Of a stretch of 38,534 nt of DNA, positions 1-8,519 are shown one piece after another. The notes beneath the pieces were generated by a model. The model was not told where the DNA came from and made no database searches. It was given only the letters and a program-made list of their open reading frames with translations. How positions within the stretch are numbered: position 1 is the stretch's first letter; each line of letters opens with the position of its first letter. Made by a program: the position numbers and the translations under genes. Origin of the DNA: Bifidobacterium breve (lineage in GTDB: Bacteria > Actinomycetota > Thermoleophilia > Solirubrobacterales > Solirubrobacteraceae); NCBI GenBank assembly GCA_945889475.1, contig CAMDBT010000014.1, forward strand, positions 1-38,534, written 5' to 3'.

Positions 1-284
1 TCAGCGAGATCAAGGTCATGGGCGGCGAGGGCTCCGTCCCCGGGATCAAGCTCATCCGCAGCGGCAAGGGGATGGACGCCTGCTCCGGCCTGGACACCGG
101 CACCGAAGGCTGGGCGTCGATGGATTCCATGGGCCGGCTGTTCGCCAACGAGGATCCGAGCAACACCAACAGCGGCATCGGGTTCCAGATCTGCGACAAG
201 GATCACAACCTCCCGCCCGAGGGCGAGGCGTACACGCCGCCCGTGGACTACGAGGGCGCGTACCTCAAGAAGTGGGGCAAGTAG
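1..284 (+). CDS. C-terminal fragment of a probable periplasmic sugar-binding protein (5' end outside window)
   Basis: The reading frame is open from the window edge (first full codon at base 3) and ends at a TAG followed immediately by a second TAG. About 93 residues are visible. The end reads like the tail of type 1 periplasmic binding proteins of ribose/rhizopine-type ABC importers: an SGIGFQICDKDHNLP segment, then a proline-rich turn, then VDYEGAYLKKWGK. In that family this region closes the second lobe of the sugar-binding fold. No ABC ATPase or permease lies downstream in the window. Only about 4 of 89 codons from base 18 end in A or T, a much stronger GC3 bias than in the genes to the right of the tRNA-Thr gene. 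The family call is from motif memory only; another extracytoplasmic solute-binding protein is possible. Confidence 0.5.
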   Translation, partial: SEIKVMGGEGSVPGIKLIRSGKGMDACSGLDTGTEGWASMDSMGRLFANEDPSNTNSGIGFQICDKDHNLPPEGEAYTPPVDYEGAYLKKWGK

Positions 285-386
285 TAGCGCTTCCTCAGAG
301 CGGTCGCCGGCCTCGGCCGACGACCGGCGCTCGCTGCAACGGCCCGTCGGATCTGCAACGCGCAGGCCCGGCGGGCCGTCGCCGTT

Positions 387-755
387 CTAGTAGATGACGC
401 CCAGGCGCTGCGCCCGCAGGACCGCGTCGGTCCGGTTCTGGGCGTCGAGCTTGCGGTAGAGCGACGAGGTGTACTGCTTGACCGTGTGGGGCGACAGGTG
501 GAGGACGCGGGCGGCCTCCGGGGTGCGCGCGCCGAGAGCGATCTGCCGCAGGACGTCCAGCTCCCGCGCGGTCAGGTTGGCGGTGGTAGCCGGAGCGCTG
601 TTCGGGGCCGTGACGAGGCGTCCGGCGCTCGCGAGCCGCACGGCGTGCACGAGCTTGGGCGGGTCCCAGCTCTTGTAGATGAAGCCCGACGCTCCCGCCG
701 CGCGCGCCACCCCGGGGGAGATGCGGCCGGTCCCGGACATCAACAGGACCTTCAT
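387..755 (-). pseudogene. Truncated NarL/LuxR-type response regulator, receiver domain mostly missing
   Basis: From the first ATG this encodes 122 residues. It begins with the last strands of a receiver domain (MKVLLMSGTG, then the GASGFIYKS element carrying the conserved receiver lysine). It continues into a complete LuxR-type helix-turn-helix: LTARELDVLRQIALG, then LSPHTVKQYTSSLYRKL. Upstream in the same frame about 25 more receiver-like residues can be read (HSGVELCRALRLARPE), and the frame then hits TGA at 834-836, just before a tRNA terminator hairpin and the tRNA-Thr gene. The phosphoacceptor aspartate and the first half of the receiver, normally about 60 residues, are absent. The gene therefore appears cut at about position 830. 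It could be a real remnant, or an artefact of a chimeric contig. Codon use is very GC3-rich like the fragment to its left. Confidence 0.6.
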
Positions 756-840
756 CTCCGGCCGGGCCAGGCGCAGTGCGCGGCACAGCTCGACGCCGGA
801 GTGCGCGCGGCGAGCACGTACCCTTTTCGTACCTCACAGA

Positions 841-862
841 AGAGCCGCCTGGCGGCGGCTCT
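841..862 (-). terminator. Hairpin terminator downstream of tRNA-Thr
   Basis: A perfect 9-bp stem (AGAGCCGCC / GGCGGCTCT) with a 4-base loop lies 24 bases past the tRNA 3' end on the minus strand. The following minus-strand bases are only mildly T-rich (TTCTGT), so this is a weak-tailed intrinsic terminator, as is usual in GC-rich bacteria. Confidence 0.6.
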
Positions 863-886
863 AGGAAAATCCCTGCAAATGCTGGA

Positions 887-959
887 AGCCGACGCCCGGA
901 TTCGAACCGGGGACCCCTTCATTACGAGTGAAGTGCTCTACCAACTGAGCTACGTCGGC
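887..959 (-). tRNA. tRNA-Thr (anticodon CGT)
   Basis: The minus strand folds as a standard 73-base class I tRNA. The acceptor stem is GCCGACG/CGTCGGC with discriminator T. The D arm is GCTC/GAGC. The anticodon stem CTTCA/TGAAG encloses the loop CTCGTAA, giving anticodon CGT for the threonine codon ACG. The T arm is CCCGG-TTCGAAT-CCGGG. CCA is not encoded. The gene marks a sharp compositional boundary: everything to its left is markedly more GC3-biased and includes a decapitated regulator, so it is a plausible integration target, although no integrase or duplicated tRNA end is visible. Confidence 0.95.
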
Positions 960-964
960 TAGAA

Positions 965-1000
965 CCGGCCCGGCGTGTTGTCGAGAGCACGCCGGGCCGG
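965..1000 (-). terminator. Strong GC hairpin downstream of the 1041-2846 gene
   Basis: A perfect 13-bp inverted repeat (965-977 with 988-1000, core GGCCCGGCGTG) encloses a 10-base loop. It lies about 40 bases past the stop of the minus-strand secreted-protein gene and just before tRNA-Thr. It probably ends the upstream transcript, with no clear T tract after it. Confidence 0.6.
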
Positions 1001-1040
1001 AACGGTGGAGGATACCGGGCTGCCGGGCAGTTGTGCGCGC

Positions 1041-2846
1041 TCAGCGCGGATGGCGGCGAATCTTGACCGTGATCGTCTTCTGCGTCACGCCGCCGGCGGC
1101 GTTGACTGCGGAGACCGTGACGCGGGCACTGAGCGCCGCGCGTTTGTTCCACGCCCGCCGCAGCTTGCGGCGGTTGGCAGCGCTGAGCTTCACGAACATT
1201 GTCTTCGACCGTCCGACCCTGGAGGCGATGTAGCTGGCGCGTAACATCGAGTCACTGCGGGTCCGCTCCGCGCCGCGGGCGCGTGAGCGCATTGTTGCCT
1301 CCGCGACAAGCTGGCATCGTTCCTTCGGGCAGCGAATTCGCACCGCGATCGCGCCGCTGCCAAATTCACGCCGGGTCGTTGCGCTGAGCGTCAGCTGAGG
1401 GCCTGCTGGGGGCGGGTTATTCGCGCCGTTCGGCGCGCCGGGTGGATCAAGCGCCGGGTTAGCGTCGGCAGGGCTCTGGCCCGGCTGGGCGCCAGGCGCG
1501 ATGCCGCCAAGATTGAAGTCGATCTCACCAACGTTGAGCGTCGCCCCTTCGCGCAGCAGATCACCGACGTCAACGCCGAGCCGTGCGATCCGCCAGCGCC
1601 GTGCGAGCTCCGCCAACCGCTCAGCCTCTGCTTCCAGCCTCTCACGCTCAGCTGCCTCGGCCTCGCGCGCGGCGGCCGCGGCGGCCTCGCGCGCGCGGCG
1701 CTCGGCATCGGCTGCTAGCCAAGCGCGTTCTCGCAGTGCGAATGCGCCCTGAGTCTGGTCTCCCCAGCCATCGTGGTCGCCGTCGGATTCGATCGTGTAC
1801 TCAACCTGCATTGCGTTGGTGATTCTTCGATGGCAGTCGAGTTGTTCGACCGGGTAGCGGAAGTTGTCGCCGGGGTGGCAGTTGCCGTAGTAGGCGCCGG
1901 TGCGGCCACTTCCTGCTCTGTAGCCTTCGTACTGGAAGGATGGGTAACAGGGAGAGAAATCGACCGGGTTCTGATTAGGAAGCATCCCAACATTCAGCTC
2001 TCCAGTTTCAATCGGTGTCGGCCATCCGTCATGGGCCAGTCCAAAGGGCTGCTCGCCGCCGGGTGCACGGGGGAGGCCAGCCTGCGGCGTGAATGACCCG
2101 TGCATGCAGAGCCCGCCGTTGGCGGCCATCTTGACGTTGTTCGTCGCGCTGAGTGTTAGAGAACTACCCGAGCGCCATGCCTGCAGTACCTGCGGGCTGC
2201 TCTCAACCGGCGCGACCGAAAGCCAGTCTCGCGGTTCGACTCTCGCGCGGGCATTCGCAAAGGTGTAGATCGTTGGACGCCCAGCTCCGGGCCCGGGCTG
2301 CGTGTAAACGCGCGAATAACCAAATCCCATCAAGTTGAAGCGCGAGCGAGCTGGGTCTTCAGCTCGCCACGGGGTCTCCCGAATGAAGTTGATCTCGGCC
2401 AGCTTGGTCATCCTCGCTTCCATCACGCAGTCCGGCGAAGCGAGCGTCACAGCGACCTCTTGCGGGCTGGCATTGTTGCGGCAGCTAGTTCCCGGATAAC
2501 GGGGGTCGCTGTTGTCTGGTTGCCAGATCGAGAACTTGAACGAGCGGGTCCCGTTGTAGGCGACCTTGACTCGCACCTTGGTGATGATCCCGCTAACCCT
2601 GACGCGGCGCATCGCACCGCCCGAGGCACTCTTGGTCGTTATCACTGGGGCGCCGTATAGAAGCTGGTTGTAGCGGATCGAATACGGGTAGTTGGCAAGT
2701 CCAAACCCGTCCCAGTCATCGATCTCTCCTGCTACCGAGCCGAACGTGAAGGCCGTTGCCGCCGGTGGCTGGCTGAGCGCTGTGACGCAGGCCAGCGCGA
2801 AGACCGCCGCAATTACCACCCGAGTCTTGAGGAGAGGACGAACCAT
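1041..2846 (-). CDS. Large secreted hypothetical protein with coiled-coil segment
   Basis: About 601 residues. The ATG at 2846 is preferred to the adjacent GTG at 2849. A Sec-type signal peptide is clear: basic start, then a hydrophobic stretch (VVIAAVFALACVTALS) ending near an AxA site, so the protein is exported. The mature part starts with a beta-rich region of about 330 residues. An acidic DGDHDGWGDQTQG motif follows, resembling thrombospondin type 3 calcium-binding repeats. After it comes an alanine/glutamate/arginine-rich helix of about 50 residues with coiled-coil character, then a Pro/Asn/Gly-rich linker. The end is a beta-sandwich-like domain with a Cys pair (IRCPKERCQL) and a basic terminus (VKIRRHPR). 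I do not recognise a catalytic site. The layout resembles abundant uncharacterised secreted proteins of Solirubrobacterales, and a structural or surface role is only a guess. Confidence 0.8.
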   Translation of the reverse strand: MVRPLLKTRVVIAAVFALACVTALSQPPAATAFTFGSVAGEIDDWDGFGLANYPYSIRYNQLLYGAPVITTKSASGGAMRRVRVSGIITKVRVKVAYNGTRSFKFSIWQPDNSDPRYPGTSCRNNASPQEVAVTLASPDCVMEARMTKLAEINFIRETPWRAEDPARSRFNLMGFGYSRVYTQPGPGAGRPTIYTFANARARVEPRDWLSVAPVESSPQVLQAWRSGSSLTLSATNNVKMAANGGLCMHGSFTPQAGLPRAPGGEQPFGLAHDGWPTPIETGELNVGMLPNQNPVDFSPCYPSFQYEGYRAGSGRTGAYYGNCHPGDNFRYPVEQLDCHRRITNAMQVEYTIESDGDHDGWGDQTQGAFALRERAWLAADAERRAREAAAAAAREAEAAERERLEAEAERLAELARRWRIARLGVDVGDLLREGATLNVGEIDFNLGGIAPGAQPGQSPADANPALDPPGAPNGANNPPPAGPQLTLSATTRREFGSGAIAVRIRCPKERCQLVAEATMRSRARGAERTRSDSMLRASYIASRVGRSKTMFVKLSAANRRKLRRAWNKRAALSARVTVSAVNAAGGVTQKTITVKIRRHPR

Positions 2847-2930
2847 CACACTGTGGCTCTAATTACACACGGTAGGAGCAGAAGTTGCGCTGCTCGGCGA
2901 AAAGCTTGCGATCGCGCGTAGGATCGGCTG

Positions 2931-3803
2931 GTGGCCGCGCCGACTTTCGACCTGCAATCGCATTCGACTGCGTCGGACGGCTCGCTCGCTCCCGCTGCGG
3001 TGGTTGAGGCCGCGCACGCAGCTGGGGTTGAGCTACTGGCGCTGAGCGATCACGACACCGTTGACGGGCTCGATGAGGCCTTCGCCGCTGCCTCGCAGAC
3101 CGCAGGAGCATTGACGCTGGTCGGTGCGGTGGAGATCTCTTCGCTCGACCTTGGCGGCAAGGATCTTCACATCCTCGGCTACGGGATTGACCATCATGAT
3201 CCGGTGCTGCTGGCGCGGCTGAAGCTGTGGCGCGAGGATCGCTGGACGCGCGGCGAGCGGATTGCCGAGGCGATGCGCGAGAACGGCTGGCAGGTGACGC
3301 TGCCGGAGCGAGGCGAGCAGCCGCTCGGCCGGCCGCAGATCGCAGCGGCAATCTTTGACGACCCGGCCAATGCTGAGCGCACCGTTGCCGAAGGGCTGAA
3401 GAACTCGACCGATCTACTGGTCGCCTACCTCGTCGAGGCCGCGCCAGGTTACCGCGACCGCACAGCGCCAACCGTCGGCGAGGCGGTTGAAGCGATCCAC
3501 GAGGCCGGCGGAAAGGCGATCTGGGCGCACCCCTACTGGGATTTCCGCGATCAGGCGCAGCACGAGGCAGCGCGTGACGCGCTGGAGCGTTTCGCGGCGC
3601 TCGGCGGCGACGGCGTGGAGGCCTTCTACATCAGCCACACTGAAGAGCAGACGCTCAGGCTGGTCGAGCTCGCCGCTGGGCTCGAGATGCTGACGACCGG
3701 ATCGGCCGATTTCCACGGCCCGGGCAACCCCAACTTCTCAGCCTTCCGCAACTTCAGCCTCTACGGTCTTGAACCGAATCTCGGGTCGATAGATCTGCGC
3801 TGA
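2931..3803 (+). CDS. PHP-domain metal-dependent phosphoesterase
   Basis: 290 residues from a GTG start with a weak AGGA upstream. This is a PHP-superfamily phosphoesterase of the YciV/Rnm group, which includes 3',5'-nucleotide bisphosphate phosphatases and 5'-3' exoribonucleases. The metal-binding motifs are intact: H11 and D16 in the opening HSTASDG, D40-H41-D42 (SDHDT), E68 (GAVEIS), H80, H200 (WAHPYW), H236 (ISHTEEQ), and D260/H262 (SADFHG). The length is typical for the family. No signal peptide is seen, so it is cytoplasmic. It is followed after 36 bases by a Tat-exported oxidase with which it shows no obvious functional link. The exact substrate cannot be told from sequence. Confidence 0.88.
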   Translation: MAAPTFDLQSHSTASDGSLAPAAVVEAAHAAGVELLALSDHDTVDGLDEAFAAASQTAGALTLVGAVEISSLDLGGKDLHILGYGIDHHDPVLLARLKLWREDRWTRGERIAEAMRENGWQVTLPERGEQPLGRPQIAAAIFDDPANAERTVAEGLKNSTDLLVAYLVEAAPGYRDRTAPTVGEAVEAIHEAGGKAIWAHPYWDFRDQAQHEAARDALERFAALGGDGVEAFYISHTEEQTLRLVELAAGLEMLTTGSADFHGPGNPNFSAFRNFSLYGLEPNLGSIDLR

Positions 3804-3839
3804 AACGGCGCGCCGCGCCGCGGAGCCGGGTAGCTTGGA

Positions 3840-5384
3840 GTGATCGCCCAAGCAGCCCGCACACGTCGTGAAGTTCTTCAGTTAGCTGGAGCGGCCGCCG
3901 GTGGAGCCGCGCTTGCTCAGCTCGGTGTGCCAGCGATCGGTACTGCTCGTTCGGCAACAACGCTGGCGGCCTTGGAACGCAAGCTCGGCGGCGTGCTCAC
4001 GGTGCCCGGTGACCTGAGCTACGGAGCAGCAGCAGCGCTTTGGAATCAGCGCCTGAGCGTTGCACCGAGAGCGATCGCCTTCTGCCAGAGCGTCAGCGAC
4101 GTGCAGCAGGTACTCGCCTTCGCGCGCGGGCGCGGCTGGCCGGTCGCCGCCCGGAGCGGCCGCCATTCGTTTGAGGGTTATTGCAATACGACCGGGATCG
4201 TCTGCGACGTGACCGCGCTCAATGACGTTCGTTTCGACCGTACGCACGGCACCGTCAAGGTTGGCGCTGGCAACAACGTCCAGAGCTTGTGGCAGAGCGT
4301 TGTAGTAGACGGCGGACGCGGGATCCAGAACGGTACCTGTCCGACCGTCGGGCTCGGTGGCCTGGTGCTCGGCGGTGGGCTGACTGGGACCTCGCGAAAG
4401 TATGGCGCACTAGTTGATGACGTCGTTGCCGTTTCAGTTGTCCTGCCCGATGGTCGCTACGTGCAAGCTTCGGCCTCGCGGCGGCCGGAGCTGTTCTGGG
4501 CGCTGCGAGGCGGTGGCGGAGGCAACTTTGGTGTCGCGACCTCGTTCACGATTCGAACCCACGGCGCTCCGCTCGTCTACGACTTCGAGATCAGTTATTC
4601 GTGGAGCAAAGCGGCAGAGGTTTATGCGCAGTGGCAGGCGCTCGCGCCGACGATGCCACGGGAGATGACTGCGTGCACGCTGCGGCTTTCGCGCGTTCCG
4701 CCGCCGTCGGGGAGCGGTGCATACGAACTCAAAGTCGTTATCGGCGGCCACTGGATGGGGACCAAGGCTGAGCTCGAGGACTTGCTGGAGCCGCTGGTCG
4801 CAATTGGTCCAGAGAAGCTGCCGATCACGATCATTCGGATCCCGTACGCGAGCGCTCACAGGCCATCAGGATGCGAGCTGGAACCGAACGGCTCAACCTC
4901 TTGCCACCTTGCAGGCAGCAGCGGTGACTACCCGAACTACCAGCGCTCTGACTTCTTTACAGAGCCGGTGCCGGCCGCTGGGATCGCTGAGATCGTCTCG
5001 CAGGTGGAGCAGTGGCCTGGAGGGCCAGGCTCCTACGAGGGTGGAGTGCAGCTTGAAGCCTTTGGTGCCCCGAGCAAGATGAACGCCGTCGCCCCTGACG
5101 CGATGGCCTGGATGCACCGCGACTCGCTCTACCACACCGTCTACCTCAACTTCTGGGGCCAGCCTGAATCTGAAGCGGCAAACGTCGAGTGGGTCAACAG
5201 CTTTTACGCCGCGATGCGGCCTTACTCGTCGGGGCAGGCCTACCAGAACTACATCGACGCTGGCCTGACCTCGTGGCGGAGCGCTTACTATGGCGCCAAT
5301 TGGAAGCGCCTCCAGCGGATCAAACGGGCCTACGACCCCGAAAACCTGCTGGCGTTCAAACAAGGCGTTACGCCGTCCCGCTGA
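3840..5384 (+). CDS. Tat-exported FAD-linked oxidase, berberine-bridge type, bicovalent flavin
   Basis: 514 residues from a GTG. The N-terminus carries a twin-arginine signal (TRREVLQLAGAAAG), so the folded flavoprotein should leave the cell by the Tat route. A PCMH-type FAD-binding domain follows, with both covalent attachment residues visible: H109 in RSGRHSFEG and C167 in NGTCPTVGLGG. This is the pattern of bicovalently flavinylated oxidases such as berberine bridge enzyme and glucooligosaccharide oxidase. The GGGLTGTSRKYG and LRGGGGGNFG segments also fit. The C-terminus is a BBE domain (YYGANWKRLQ, then YDPENLLAFKQ). Such enzymes pass electrons to O2 and make H2O2. The substrate could be an oligosaccharide, an alcohol or an alkaloid-like compound; sequence alone does not decide. 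It lies 36 bases upstream of uppP. Confidence 0.9.
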   Translation: MIAQAARTRREVLQLAGAAAGGAALAQLGVPAIGTARSATTLAALERKLGGVLTVPGDLSYGAAAALWNQRLSVAPRAIAFCQSVSDVQQVLAFARGRGWPVAARSGRHSFEGYCNTTGIVCDVTALNDVRFDRTHGTVKVGAGNNVQSLWQSVVVDGGRGIQNGTCPTVGLGGLVLGGGLTGTSRKYGALVDDVVAVSVVLPDGRYVQASASRRPELFWALRGGGGGNFGVATSFTIRTHGAPLVYDFEISYSWSKAAEVYAQWQALAPTMPREMTACTLRLSRVPPPSGSGAYELKVVIGGHWMGTKAELEDLLEPLVAIGPEKLPITIIRIPYASAHRPSGCELEPNGSTSCHLAGSSGDYPNYQRSDFFTEPVPAAGIAEIVSQVEQWPGGPGSYEGGVQLEAFGAPSKMNAVAPDAMAWMHRDSLYHTVYLNFWGQPESEAANVEWVNSFYAAMRPYSSGQAYQNYIDAGLTSWRSAYYGANWKRLQRIKRAYDPENLLAFKQGVTPSR

Positions 5385-5420
5385 GGCGCGCTGACCTAGC
5401 AGCCCGCTAGCGTCACGGCC

Positions 5421-6251
5421 GTGTCAACGCTTGAAGCGATCGTCCTTGGAATCGTTCAGGGACTGACCGAGTTCCTACCGATCTCCAGTAGCGGCCACAT
5501 CCTTTACGTGCCCGCGTTGGCCGGTTGGCCCGACCCTGGAGCGGCCTTCAGCGCCGTTATTCAGCTCGGGACGATGGCTGCCGTGCTGGTCTACTTCCGC
5601 AGCGACCTTTGGCGGATGGCGGTCGCGTTCACTAAGTCGTTCGCTGGCGAGCATCCGCTGTGGCGAAGCGAGGACAGCGACGGCAGGCTCGGCTGGTACA
5701 TCGTGCTCGGCACGATCCCGATCTCGATTGTCGGCATCGTTTTCTCCGATCAGATTGAGAACAACGTTCGCGCGCTCTCGCTGGTTGCGATCGTGATGAT
5801 TCTGTTCAGCTTCGTACTGATGGCTGCCGACCTCAAGGGAGCACAGAACCGCGACGTCAAAGAGCTGACGCTCAAGGACGGCATCATCATCGGCCTTTTC
5901 CAAGCACTGGCGCTGATCCCCGGCGTAAGTCGCTCAGGCTCAACGATCTCCGGCGGCCTTTTTCTGGGCCTCGACCGCGAATCGGCAACGCGCTATTCGT
6001 TCCTGCTGTCGGTTCCGGCAGTCGTGCTCTCTGGCGTCTTTGAGCTGCGCAAGATCGGTGACGCGACCGGCGCTTCGGTCGGCGTGGCGCCAACGGTGAT
6101 CGCAACTCTGCTGGCCTTCGTCAGCGGCTATCTCGCGATCGCCTTCCTGCTGCGCTTTGTGCGCACGCACAACTTCAGCATCTTCGTGATCTACCGCGTT
6201 GCGGTCGGCGTCCTGATGCTGGTGCTGCTGGCCGTCGGCGCTGTTAGCTGA
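5421..6251 (+). CDS. uppP: Undecaprenyl-diphosphate phosphatase
   Basis: 276 residues from a GTG. This integral membrane enzyme (BacA/UppP family) dephosphorylates undecaprenyl diphosphate to recycle the lipid carrier of peptidoglycan synthesis, and overproduction gives bacitracin resistance. Both signature regions are intact: GLTEFLPISSSGH near the N-terminus, and PGVSRSGSTISGGLFLGLDR in the middle with the catalytic-loop arginine and serines. Several hydrophobic helices follow to the C-terminus. Length matches the family. It runs toward holB and overlaps that gene's end by 8 bases, so the two stop codons are interleaved and there is no room for a separate terminator. Confidence 0.97.
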   Translation: MSTLEAIVLGIVQGLTEFLPISSSGHILYVPALAGWPDPGAAFSAVIQLGTMAAVLVYFRSDLWRMAVAFTKSFAGEHPLWRSEDSDGRLGWYIVLGTIPISIVGIVFSDQIENNVRALSLVAIVMILFSFVLMAADLKGAQNRDVKELTLKDGIIIGLFQALALIPGVSRSGSTISGGLFLGLDRESATRYSFLLSVPAVVLSGVFELRKIGDATGASVGVAPTVIATLLAFVSGYLAIAFLLRFVRTHNFSIFVIYRVAVGVLMLVLLAVGAVS

Positions 6252-7356
6252 GCGTGCGCGCCAGCCGGTAAGCGAGCGCCTCCAGCTGCAGCTGATCATC
6301 GGGGTAGATCGAAAGCGATGAGCGCGTGGCGTCAACTAGCGCAACCGCCTCGCGCAGGCGGTGAGAGCTCAGCCCTTCAGCATCGGCCTCAAGCTCAGCG
6401 CGGCGATCAACCGCGTAGATCAGCTCCGCTGCGCCGTCAACGATGCAGGCAAGGTCGCGGTACCAGAGGCCGACTAGGCGCAGCCCTTCATCGAGGGCTG
6501 AGGTTCGCGAACGGCGCCAGATTCTGTGGGCGTCGGCCTTGGCCTCTTTCTCATACTTGTTGCGCTCTTTTTTCGGCAGCGATTCGGCCTCCACCTTGGC
6601 CTCGTTGTTGAGCCGCTCCTCGGTTGCTGCGGCCAGAGTTTGGGCCAGGTTGATCAGCGCCATCCACGGCTGGTCGCTGAGCTTGTTGTGGCGCGCGCAG
6701 CGGGCGAAGCGCTCGGCGTTGGCGCGCTGCTGGGCGCCTTCGCCTAGCGCCATTGCCAGAGCGCGGTCAGAGTCGCCGAGCGCCAGTTTTGCGCAGGCCT
6801 GCGCCACTTCGGGGGCGATCCCTCGAGCGCCGAGCTGCTGTTCGAGCTGCGCTTCGGTTGGGGCGTCGAAGCGGACCGCGAGGCAACGCGATGAGATTGT
6901 TGGCAGCACCTGCTCGGGCCGGTCTGTCAGCAGCACGATGTGGACGTAGGAGGCGGGCTCTTCGAGCGTTCTGAGCATCCGGTTGGCGGCCTCGGCGTTC
7001 ATCGTGTCGGCGCCCTCGATTACGAAGACGCGCTTCGACGCTTCAAACGGCCTACGCGCCGCCGCAGCGACAACCGGCTCGTCGATGTCGGCGCGGCGCA
7101 TCTCGCTCGCGCCGCTGGCGCGGACCCAAGTCAGGTCGGGGTGGGTTTCGCGTTCGGCGCGGTCGCGCACACCGTCCGGGTTGGTCGCTCCTTCAGCAAG
7201 CAGCTCGGCGGCGAAGGCTCGCGCTGCGGCCGCTTTGCCCGCGCCGGGCGGTCCATGGAAGAGGTAGGCGTGCGAGGGGGTGCCACCCGGCTCTAGCGCT
7301 GAACCGAGCACGGCCCGCGCGTGCGGGTGGCGTTCGATTGCTGCCAGCGTGCTCAT
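6244..7356 (-). CDS. holB: DNA polymerase III subunit delta'
   Basis: 370 residues. This clamp-loader subunit works with tau/gamma and delta to open the sliding clamp. The AAA+ N-terminal domain has a P-loop-like GPPGAGKA at residues 35-42. The usual Thr/Ser after the lysine is Ala, fitting a subunit whose ATPase is often inactive. Motifs for Walker B/sensor 1 follow: RVFIEGADTMN-like sequence, RMLRTLEEP, and the delta'-specific SRC triplet in TISSRCLAVRF. The zinc-binding four-cysteine module of gamma and E. coli delta' is absent. The C-terminal half is helical, with a charged insert around residues 240-285 (KVEAESLPKKERNKYEKEAK). It starts 32 bases from the divergent tmk, a common holB-tmk neighbourhood though here in opposite directions. 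Confidence 0.9.
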   Translation of the reverse strand: MSTLAAIERHPHARAVLGSALEPGGTPSHAYLFHGPPGAGKAAAARAFAAELLAEGATNPDGVRDRAERETHPDLTWVRASGASEMRRADIDEPVVAAAARRPFEASKRVFVIEGADTMNAEAANRMLRTLEEPASYVHIVLLTDRPEQVLPTISSRCLAVRFDAPTEAQLEQQLGARGIAPEVAQACAKLALGDSDRALAMALGEGAQQRANAERFARCARHNKLSDQPWMALINLAQTLAAATEERLNNEAKVEAESLPKKERNKYEKEAKADAHRIWRRSRTSALDEGLRLVGLWYRDLACIVDGAAELIYAVDRRAELEADAEGLSSHRLREAVALVDATRSSLSIYPDDQLQLEALAYRLARTLS

Positions 7357-7388
7357 TGGCTGATCGTACGGGTACGCTCGGCTCGTTG

Positions 7389-8009
7389 ATGGCAGGACGA
7401 CTGATCACGATCGAAGGGCTCGACGGCTGCGGCAAGTCAACGCTCGTCGCTGGCCTCGCAGCCGAGCTTGAAAGCCGCTCGCTGCCGGTGACCGCGCTGC
7501 GCGAGCCGGGCGGAGTGCAGCTGGCCGAACGGTTGCGCGATCTGGTCAAAGATCCGTCGCTGCAAGTGAATGCGCGCGCCGAAGCGCTGATCTACGCCGC
7601 CGCGCGAGCCCAGCTGGTCGGTGAGGTGGTGCTGCCGCTGCTAGAGGAGGGCCGCTGCGTACTGCTCGACCGTTACATCGATTCGTCGCTCGCCTACCAG
7701 GGCGCCGGTCGTGGGCTGGGGATCGAAGCGGTCGCCCAGATCAACGACTTCGCCAGCGGCGGCCTAGGCGCCGACTGCACGCTCTATCTGCGCCTCGACG
7801 CCGCCACGCGCGCCGAGCGGATCGGCGAGCGAGGCGAGGCGGCCGATCGCTTGGAGTTGGCTGGCGACGATTTCTTCGCGCGTGCGGCAACGGCATACGA
7901 CGAGCTGGCCGCCGCCGAGCCGCAGCGGATCCACGTGCTCGACGCGGCGGCCGCGCCCGCAGCGGTGCTGGCGGCGGCAATTGAAGCGATTAGTGAGCTG
8001 CTGCCCTAG
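7389..8009 (+). CDS. tmk: Thymidylate kinase
   Basis: 206 residues from the ATG at 7389, chosen because the family starts directly with the beta strand RLITIEG; longer upstream frames run into holB. It phosphorylates dTMP to dTDP in dTTP synthesis. Visible motifs are the P-loop GLDGCGKST (residues 10-18), the DRx region REPGG, the substrate-binding DRYIDSSLAYQG followed by GRGLG, and the LID region with EAADRLEL. The absence of extra basic residues in the P-loop and the size are normal. It is divergent from holB, and is followed after 11 bases by a small membrane protein that may be cotranscribed. Confidence 0.96.
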   Translation: MAGRLITIEGLDGCGKSTLVAGLAAELESRSLPVTALREPGGVQLAERLRDLVKDPSLQVNARAEALIYAAARAQLVGEVVLPLLEEGRCVLLDRYIDSSLAYQGAGRGLGIEAVAQINDFASGGLGADCTLYLRLDAATRAERIGERGEAADRLELAGDDFFARAATAYDELAAAEPQRIHVLDAAAAPAAVLAAAIEAISELLP

Positions 8010-8020
8010 GCTTATAGGCG

Positions 8021-8467
8021 ATGCGTTTTCGTGCAATCGCAGCGCTCGCCGCAAGCGCCTTGATCTTGGCTCTACCGCTGAGCGCGCAGGCGCAGACGGG
8101 CGGCCAACCGGTCGAGCCGGTGCCCGGCGAGCCGGTGCCCGCAACCGGCGGGGAGATCACACCGCCGTCGGGTGCGCCCGGGCAGCCAGCCTCGCCGACG
8201 GTCACCGAACCCGCGACGTCGGCGCCGGCGCCGAAGAGCGACAAGCCGCTCAGCAAGGCTCAGGATCGCGGACTTGAGTGGCTGACAATTGGCCTGATTG
8301 CGCTCGGTGCGGTGTTGTTCGGAGTGATGGTCGTGATCCTGCTTTGGCGCGTTCGCGGTTGGGATCCGCGCTGGCTGCGGCGCTGGCGCCACGCGGTGGC
8401 CGAGGCCGGCTGGCGGGCAGGGCTGAACGGCTCCGAGCTGCGCGATCTGCTCCGCCTCGGCCGCTAA
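8021..8467 (+). CDS. Small single-pass membrane protein with proline-rich extracytoplasmic segment
   Basis: 148 residues. A signal peptide (MRFRAIAALAASALILALPLSAQA) is followed by about 60 residues rich in Pro, Gly, Glu and Thr. One transmembrane helix follows (LTIGLIALGAVLFGVMVVIL), then a basic cytoplasmic tail ending LNGSELRDLLRLGR. The topology is therefore outside linker, one membrane pass and inside tail after signal cleavage. No catalytic motif is visible and I do not recognise a named family. It lies 11 bases after tmk and 206 bases before nrdJ. Confidence 0.75.
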   Translation: MRFRAIAALAASALILALPLSAQAQTGGQPVEPVPGEPVPATGGEITPPSGAPGQPASPTVTEPATSAPAPKSDKPLSKAQDRGLEWLTIGLIALGAVLFGVMVVILLWRVRGWDPRWLRRWRHAVAEAGWRAGLNGSELRDLLRLGR

Positions 8468-8519
8468 CTCGTCGCCCTCCAAGGCGGAAAAAACCGCTCC
8501 CAGCTGGGCTATCCTCAGA

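Noticed and set aside
295-837. A longer minus-strand reading frame over the LuxR-type regulator
   Set aside because: It is rich in Arg/Pro/Gly with no domain, while the other frame at 387-755 encodes a clear LuxR helix-turn-helix.
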